A stretch of DNA of 64,000 nt from Macrotis lagotis (Eukaryota > Chordata > Mammalia > Peramelemorphia > Peramelidae): positions 224,951,258-225,015,257 of the forward strand of contig NC_133666.1 of the NCBI RefSeq assembly GCF_037893015.1, in the 5' to 3' direction. Positions within the stretch are counted from its first letter, which is position 1; every line of letters starts with the position of its first letter. The position numbers and the translations under genes are program-made. Below, in pieces: positions 57,037 through 64,000 of the stretch. The notes beneath the pieces are model-generated. The model searched no databases. It was not told the origin of the DNA and was given only the letters and a program-made list of their open reading frames with translations.

Positions 57037-58199
57037 TTATATTATATTTTTTGAATGTACCAATTAAGACCAGTCAAAAAATAATTTTTAGAATCAATCA
57101 GAATTTCTTGAAGAACCTCATATATTCATTAAGATTTTGAAATACCCAATCAATAGTTAAAATTGATTGCATTCTTAAGTAACTTTATAAAGTTCAAATC
57201 CAGTTACTCTATTAGAGATATTAGTTATTAGCATAGGCTTCATTAAAAGATGACATTTGAATTTCCTAGTCCCAGAAAAAGTTATTTTTTTCCTTTTTCT
57301 TAATTTACCATGAGGCTTCTCATCAATTTACCCATTTCCCTTCCCCCTCCCAAGGGTAGGACTTTCTCAGCCCACCTAATGTTTTTAGGGAATGGGGCTT
57401 GGAATTGAAAACATGGTCATTGCCCAAGCCTCCCCCCAAACCAGGAAGAAGGCATGAGGGTTCCCCTATTTTAAACAATGGTGTTAAAACAAGTTTTGGG
57501 GAATCTTACCCTTCCTGCAGTGAAGCATACATTCCATCTGAGACATAGGTTTGAGTTTCAAAGTTCTAAAAAGGAAGATTTTTTCCTTCTCCCTCCCCCC
57601 TCCCCCTGAAGAGGGTGGGGGGCCACAGAAAATGAGAGAGAGCATTTCAAAGAGATAGAGAATTCCACCCAAAGATAATTTCTAGGAGGTAAGGTATTTT
57701 GCTTTTGTCAAATCTAATTCCTTCCAAGGAGCTATCACACAGCTGGGGCAATGGAAGTCTTTGGTACCAAGTTTTCCCCATGTTTTGATTCTCCTAAACT
57801 TCTAGATAGGCAAACATGCCAGTCAAACATAGGCCAAAAGTCCTTCCTCAGCAACCCACTACTCCACAGTTGGGGGTGACACCTCAGGGCTGCCAAAAAC
57901 TGGTCGTCAGCCTGAACAAAAGACAAGGTAAGCCCACATAAGGGCAGCTGAAACACCAATTAGGACCTGGTCAAGTCTGAGCCAGGCCTCTGCTAATCTC
58001 TCAACATCAACCTGATATCACTATTGGGGGGGGGGGGGGGAGAGAAGTGTAAGCAGGGAACAAAACACAGAGGAAGGAGGGCTAAATGTCCAATCATTTT
58101 CCTACCTTTCTAAAAATATATGGTCTAAAAGAGTGTTTCTCACCTAAGGAACTTGATCCAGTTTCCCCAAGTCTGGGCAGAGATTTCTCCTGGCTGGCT
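55020..58199 (-). mobile_element. Internal part of the LTR element between LTR B and LTR C
   Basis: 55020-56105 matches internal part A; 56106-58199 matches parts of 59300-62530. With LTR B and LTR C it could be one old provirus-like copy of about 4.2 kb on the minus strand. No clear gag, pol or env reading remains, so the family is not certain. It contains a CA microsatellite (56985-57034) and a G-run (58025). Confidence 0.6.
56985..57034 (+). repeat. CA microsatellite
   Basis: About 25 CA units; a shorter one lies at 56795-56815. Confidence 0.95.
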
Positions 58200-58870
58200 T
58201 GCCTATGAGGAATCATTATTCAGATTCATGAAAACAAGGGTGGAAATAAAACAGAAATTTATTAAAAAGAAGTTACAACACATAAGAAAATGTAGAGACA
58301 GAGACAAAAGAACAGTCAAGTAGAGCTGACTGGGCCAACAAGTTCAGAAGACAGGCGTGGAGTCCAACCCAGGTTTTTATGTCTTGCCCTTCATCCAGAG
58401 GCCAAAAAGGTGAACTCCCTTCCCATTCTTATGGGGACCTGGAATTAGATAGTGGGAGATCAAGGATATAAATTTTGCATTAAACAATGGTAGTTCTTTT
58501 ACATCTCAAAAGTAGGAGACTGCCACCCAATTTGACAAGATTCAAAAGTCTTTGATTACAAATTTTAGGGGTGGCTAGGTGGCACAGTGGATAGAGGACC
58601 AGCCCTGGAGACTGGAGTACCTGAGTTCAAATTTGGCCTCAGACAATAATTACCTAGCTGTGTGGCCTTGGGCAAGCCACTTAACCCCATTTGCCTTGCA
58701 AAAACAAGCAAAAATAAAAAAAGATTACAAATTTTGTTTCCGTTATATTCATAATTCTCTGTTTCAAGTCAATTTACATCTCAAGAGCTGGAACCCTCCA
58801 CCCAATTTAACAAGATTCAACAGTCTTTAAGAGTGTTAGTTCACAGTTCTCTTATCTTTTCCCTGTGTCA
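58200..58870 (-). mobile_element. LTR C with SINE
   Basis: Runs from TGCCTATGAGG to ACCCTGTGTCA-like text. AGAAATTTATTAAAAAGAAG near 58255 reads as a poly(A) signal region (AATAAA) on the minus strand, where an LTR R region should be. A SINE at 58568-58723 interrupts it; without it the length is about 510. Confidence 0.7.
58568..58723 (+). mobile_element. WSINE1-like SINE in LTR C
   Basis: Complete body; target duplication gattacaaatttt on both sides. Confidence 0.93.
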
Positions 58871-61800
58871 ACATAACCTAAAGATTTCTCTATACTTACA
58901 GACCCACACATACACACACCCAAACTAGCTGAAAACATCCCACAATCAGGACATACTTTCACTAACCTTCTCTGTTTGCAATTACTGGGAGGGAAGAAAT
59001 CCACAATTTTGACTGCTTTAAAATTAAACATATAATAAGATTCTTATGTTAACATCTTATTTACTTAGAACACAACCAAACAATAAAAAGGTTTCCTTAA
59101 CTTAAGGCAGATCTTATAACTCAATATCTTTTACATTTTGTTTTATATGCTTATTTACCTCTATCCCAAACCTACTTCTAGTTTCAAAAAGAAAATGAGA
59201 ATTTCCAAGGATTCAATCTGAAAATTTTAAAACCCCAATTAACTCTTATTTGTGCCATGGATGCCAGGCAATGTTACATTTACAACGAACAAGATTTCAA
59301 TTTGAAATATTTTCTTACTTTCAAATAAAAATGTTAACTAGATTTTGCTTTAATCTTATATATATGATATATTTATAATTTTATAATATGTAAATGCATA
59401 TATTCTCTTCCATAAACATGTGATGAGAGACAATGTTATCACAACTTTCTTCTTCAACAAAAGGCCTAAAACAAAGTTCACAGAATTTAATACACAAATG
59501 CCATTTTCACAACTCCTGACAATGTTTCTCTTTCCCGAAAGTAATAACTGCTCTCCATTTTAGCATTTTTCCCTTTAAACATAAGAAAGGGAACTTTTCT
59601 TTTCAAAAGTCTCCTAGCCCCCTCTTTTCATAAAGGAGGTTCTAAGAGTCATGCAATGACCTTTGTTATAGAAATGCAGAAGTGAATTCCCTTCAGCTCT
59701 AGGATACTAGGCTGCTTGATAAAATAATCTATAATACCATTTGTCTCTGCATAATTGCAGATGCTTTCCTTTATTAAGGTTCTTGTCCTATCCCCCTTTT
59801 GTCTTAATCTCTTCTAGACTCTTAAAGCATCTTGAGGGCAAGATGTTTTAGACCAAGAGAAAAGAACACATTTCCAGGATTTGAGATTACAATTACACAG
59901 AAATGAAACAGCAAATCACCCAGTCCTGTTAACAAAGGTTATAAAATAACTACATTTTTCTAAACCCAAGAGAATACTTACTTAAAAGTCTCAATTAATT
60001 AACTTAGGTTGAATACAGTTGTGAATCAAGGTTGGGTTAACAAAAACTTAGTTCACTGGTGATAAAATTACACAAAGGTATTCCTCACAAAGTTGGTAAA
60101 TTACCCTCACTTTCAAATGGAAACTGTAGATAGGGCTCAGCTTTTTTTTTCTCTAAGACTAGTGAGAGCCAGGAAGCAGCCTTTTGTTTATGCTAAATTT
60201 ACTTATTTTCCAATTTAAATCAAAATTACTAAATGATTCAATGGTAGCTAGTTTTTGCAATTCCTAACTGAGGTCAAATAGTATTAAAATTCCCTAGTGG
60301 TAGGCTCAGATCCTATTAATTACTTAATTTTAAATTAATCTTTTAAAACAATTAAATCCAAAACTCAAAATAAAAGGAATAAACATTTAACTCAGTTAAC
60401 AATCAGGAACTATTTCAGATCTGAATTACATACACAGGAGTTGTAGACACAGACACACACCAGACATTGGTACAATTCTTTTTGAACAAAGGTTACACAT
60501 TTATCAAAATATGTGGTGAGTGAGACTTTAGGAAATCTGACCAGTACCAAAATTTCAAATGTTGAGACCCTTTCCTAACTGTCCAGGCCAGGGGAGCGGT
60601 GTGAAAAGCCCTACTGTAAAATTACACAGAGACCTCTGATTTAAAAATCTATTTTTAAATACATACATATACTTATATTATTACTTTTGAATTGTACAGA
60701 TTAAGACCAGTCAAAAAATAATTTTTAATATCAGTTAGAATTTCTTAAGGAACCTCAAATATATATATGAAGATTTTATTTTATTTTTTTATGACTTTTT
60801 TTCATCTATTTGTACATGCATATTTCCAAGTTGTAAAATTTCCCTCCACCCTTCCTTCCCACCCCCCTCCCCTCAATAGGGAAGAGGCAGGTTAGCATTT
60901 TACATATATATTTTGTTAAACATATTTACAAATTAGTAATTTTTAGCATGAGGAATTAGGATTAAGGGATACATAAAAGATAATTTTTATGAAAGTGTTC
61001 ATCAGATTCAGTGGGGGTGGGTTTTTTTCTGTGTGTTTTGTTTTTCTTACTTTGGTTGGGGATAATAGAGACAATTACCACTCTAATACAGTTATCCTAG
61101 CTCTCTGGATTGTAGAGAGGAGTTGCTTCCATCAAGGTTGTTCATCTTATAATGCTGTTGATGTGTACATTATTCTCTTGACTCTACTCCCTTCACTGGA
61201 CATCAGATCCCATAGGTCATTTCATGCTTCTCTAGAGTCTGACCATTGTTCTTACAGAACAGTAATATTCCATAATATTCATGTACCATAACTTGCTTAG
61301 CCATTCCCCAAGTGATGGGCATCCCCTCAATTTCCAATTCTTTGCCACTACAAAAAGAGTTGCTATGAATATTTTGAAACATGTAGGACTTTTCCCATTT
61401 TTTACAATTTCTTTTGGATATAGTCCCAGAATTGGAATTGCTGAGTCAAAGGGTATGAACAGTTTTATTGTTCTTTGGGCGTAGTTCATATTGCTCTCCA
61501 GAAAGGTTGGATCTGTTTACAACTCCACCAGCAATGCAACAATTGTCCCAATCCTCCCACAACCTATCCAACATTGCTATCTTCCTTTTTTCTCATCTTG
61601 ACTAATGTAATAGGTGTGAGATGATACCTCATTGTTGTTTTAATTTGTATTTTCTCTAATCAATAGTAATTTGGAGCATTTTTCACATGATTATATATAA
61701 CTTTAATTTCTTCATTTGAAAACTGTTCATATCCTTTGACCATTTGTCAATTGGGGAATGACTTGTGATCTTATAAATTTGATGCAATTCTTTATATATT

Positions 61801-62533
61801 TTAGAAATGAGACCTTTATCAAAACTACTGGTTGTGAAGATTGTTTCCCAGCTTTCTGCTTTCCTTCTAATTTTGGCAGCATTGATTTTATTAGTGCAAA
61901 AACTTTTTAACTTAAAAGTCAAAATAATCAATTTGCCTGCTTCCCTTTCTCCTCCCCTTCTCAAGGGTGGGGCTCTCCTCCACCCAGATTAAGGGAATGA
62001 GAATTGGGATTTAGTAACTACCAGTCAAATCTAGGGAAAAGAGTAGTTCACCCTGCCCCCTTTTCCCCAACTCCCAGAGAACATATGGGAGATTTCACTA
62101 TTCTAAACTCTGGGGCTAGACTAAGTTTGGGCAGATTTTATCCATCAGTAATGTAGGTTTGCATTCCAGCAGGGAAATGGGTTAAGCTTCTGGGTCCTTA
62201 AGAAGTAAGAACTTCCCCCCACCCTGTGCAGCCATCCCAAGAATGTGGGGAGCTGCAAAGGGAAAGTGTTTTACTGTTCCTTCACAAAGATTACTGCAAA
62301 TTTTGGGTCATCAATGGATCTAGCATCCTAGGAACTGTCTTCTGCCAACTGCACTCAATTCAAATAACAATTTCAAATTTATAGTCTCACTTCTCATTAA
62401 CCCTGGGGGCAAAAGAAATGACAAAGGGAAGATTTTACTAACAATCTAATTTGACCTGGCCAGGGAAAGGCAGCCTAGTTCAGAGTTTCTCTCACCTCAC
62501 AGATGTCTGAGCAGATTCAGGGAGTGGTCCCTT
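58871..62533 (-). mobile_element. Internal part of the LTR element between LTR C and LTR D
   Basis: Paralogous to 56106-58199 (shared TTAAGACCAGTCAAAAAATA, TCCAGGCCAG.GGAG, CTCAAGGGTGGGGCT/CCCAAGGGTAGGACT). A young-type L1 relative (60773-61935) sits inside. 59555-59630 matches internal part A in reverse orientation. No coding similarity is seen. Confidence 0.6.
60773..61935 (-). mobile_element. Antisense L1 of another subfamily
   Basis: Starts at GATTTTATTTTATTTTTTTA; then CATTCCCCAAGTGATGGGCA, TTGCTCTCCAGAAAGGTTGG, TTGTCAATTGGGGAATGACT and GTGCAAAAACTTTTTAACTT. Its 3' UTR (TTCATCTATTTGTACATGCA) differs from that of the main L1 family here. Confidence 0.88.
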
Positions 62534-63228
62534 TGTGGATGAGTGGATTAGATTTAGGGCCACTAATTAAAGATTGAAGATTGAGAGTTTCTTTGAATAG
62601 TAAATGAATTCATAGAAAGGTATACATATTTGAAAGTATACATATTTGAAACTTTTTTCCTTCTCCCAGAGAAATGACAAGCACTTTGAGGACAGAAGTG
62701 AATAACTAAAGATTAGGCAAGGTTGTTTGGAAGACAGAGACAAATTCAAAGAAGAGAAAGAGACAAAGGAAGACAGTCAGGCAGAGCTGACTGAGACAAG
62801 GAGAGTAGTAGTTCTTAGGGGAGCCTAGGCCATATTTTGATAGCCTTGCCCATTATCTGGGTACTGGGGGCAAAGGGGAAAAAAATCCTTCCCCACCTTG
62901 CACTGAAACTAGGTGGAAGATTGGAAGCTTGGGAAGATTGGGAATGAGAAGACAGGGTACAAATTTTACAATTAACAATGGAAGGGGGGCAGCTAGGGGG
63001 GTGGCTAGGTGGTGGAGTGGAGTCTGGAGGACCTGAATTCAAATGTGAACTCAGACATTTAGTTATTACCTAGCTGTGTGGCCTTGGGCAAGCCACTTAA
63101 CCCCATTGCCTTGCAAAAAAACTAAAAGAAAAACCAATGGAAGGATAGGAGTCAATTTACATCTTACGAGCAGATAGCATTCTAAACTTTTACAAAATTG
63201 TTTCTAATCACACATCTTCCCTGCATCA
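62534..63228 (-). mobile_element. LTR D with SINE
   Basis: From TGTGGATGAGTGG to CCCTGCATCA; minus the SINE about 535 bases, equal to LTR A. No polypurine tract follows, so it is the right-most LTR of the array or a solo LTR. Confidence 0.78.
62985..63135 (+). mobile_element. SINE with partly doubled head
   Basis: GGGGGGCAGCTAGG is followed by GGGGTGGCTAGGTGGTGGAG; caatggaagg is duplicated on both sides. Confidence 0.9.
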
Positions 63229-63239
63229 GACTGACTAAA

Positions 63240-63715
63240 ATTCCATTATATTTTTTTTGTTACAATTTGTTTAGCAGTGCCCCAATCAATGGGTATCTAC
63301 AAGTACTGATACAGACATTTTGTTATATATTTTCCTAATTATTTTAATTTAGAGGATTTTTTTTCATAAGATAGCTTGTATTTCTTTCCTTGAAACTACC
63401 TCATGATATCCTCTGACCATTTATTAATTGGGGAGTAGCCCTCATTCTTACAAATTTAAGTCAATTCTCTATCTTAGAAACAAAGTCTTTATCAGAAAAA
63501 CACAAACCTTTTTTTTGCTTATTTTTCTGTTTGTCTTCTAAATTTGACTGTCTTGGTTTTGTTTGTGCAAAAAGTTTTTAATTTCATGTAATTAAAATTA
63601 ACCATTTATCTCGTTTCTTCATCTTTCATTTGGTCATGGATTCTTTCCCTATGCAGTCTAACAGATAATTTCCTTTTTTCACCCCAAGTTTAATAATGAT
63701 ATGACCCTTTCCCTC
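63240..63715 (-). mobile_element. Old antisense L1
   Basis: Same family as 30875-32050: AGTGCCCCAATCAATGGGTA, AAATTTAAGTCAATTCTCTA, GACTGTCTTGGTTTTGTTTG and TCATTTGGTCATGGATTC. Confidence 0.8.
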
Positions 63716-64000
63716 CTCCCTCTCTTCTTCTCTCTTCAACTTTTCCTCCTAAATTAAAACTCTTGGAGGTATATATATGGCAGTGTGAGTCAATAAAAAC
63801 TGATTCCTCAGTTTTTAAACTTTGACCAGTTGGTTTATGTAAATGATTGGAGGTCTGTGTAAATGTAAAGTTATGGAGGAAGTTCATACCTTGGGGGCAG
63901 ATTAATTATGGCTACTCAGTAGCTTTTCTGATTTTTATTTGATACAAATAAATTACTCAATACCCTACAAGCTTAACAAATTGTAGAATGATTCAATCAC
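63716..64000. other. Unclassified right edge
   Basis: No repeat or gene recognised. Confidence 0.5.

Noticed and set aside
63690-63887. A 65-codon minus-strand frame at the right edge
   Set aside because: It overlaps the old L1 end and a pyrimidine-rich tract; no family resemblance.

Overview
The window is nuclear DNA of a mammal, most probably an Australidelphian marsupial and perhaps a dasyuromorph. The grounds are about 30 copies of a tRNA-like SINE of the WSINE1/MAR1 kind (head GGGGCAGCTAGGTGGCRCAG, tail CTTGGGCAAGCCACTTAACC), many 5'-truncated copies of a marsupial-type L1 sharing one 3' end, and old L2, L3/CR1 and CORE-SINE copies. The species call is inference. Repeat family names are from memory of the families, not from a library search.

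Two host genes are present, head to head. POLR3G (RNA polymerase III subunit RPC7/RPC32-alpha) is on the minus strand. Its first two coding exons lie at 6560-6689 and 5755-5884; its remaining coding exons must lie beyond the left edge. MBLAC2 (metallo-beta-lactamase-fold acyl-CoA thioesterase) is on the plus strand and complete in two coding exons, 29371-29824 and 40949-41334. The joined frame is 279 codons plus stop, with all seven expected zinc ligands and Cys254. Between the two genes is a CpG island (about 28580-30180) that probably serves as a shared bidirectional promoter. It carries good splice donors on both strands, including minus-strand donors suited to a non-coding first exon of POLR3G. 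As I recall the human locus, the same pair is found on chromosome 5q14.3.

Layout: 1-5215 is a pile of L1, L3/CR1 and SINE insertions, some nested. 5755-6689 holds the POLR3G exons. 6690-28575 is, by inference, the long first intron of POLR3G, full of L1, L2 and SINE copies. It contains a 56-bp-arm inverted repeat at 7344-7490 and a SINE-mediated tandem duplication at 27801-28430. 28580-30180 is the CpG island with MBLAC2 exon 1. 29825-40948 is the MBLAC2 intron, with nested L1 insertions at 32065-32698 and 39000-39990. 41335 to about 44165 is a long repeat-free stretch that I read as the MBLAC2 3' UTR. 44170-50380 is intergenic, with one long antisense L1. 50380-52063 is an L2. 52066-63228 is an array of antisense LTR-retroelement fossils with four LTR-like segments. 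The right edge is an old antisense L1.

I see no bacterial-type system, CRISPR array, rRNA or canonical tRNA gene. The two genes are ordinary conserved host genes. What deserves a second look is the bidirectional promoter architecture, the recombination structures made by SINEs, and the LTR array.
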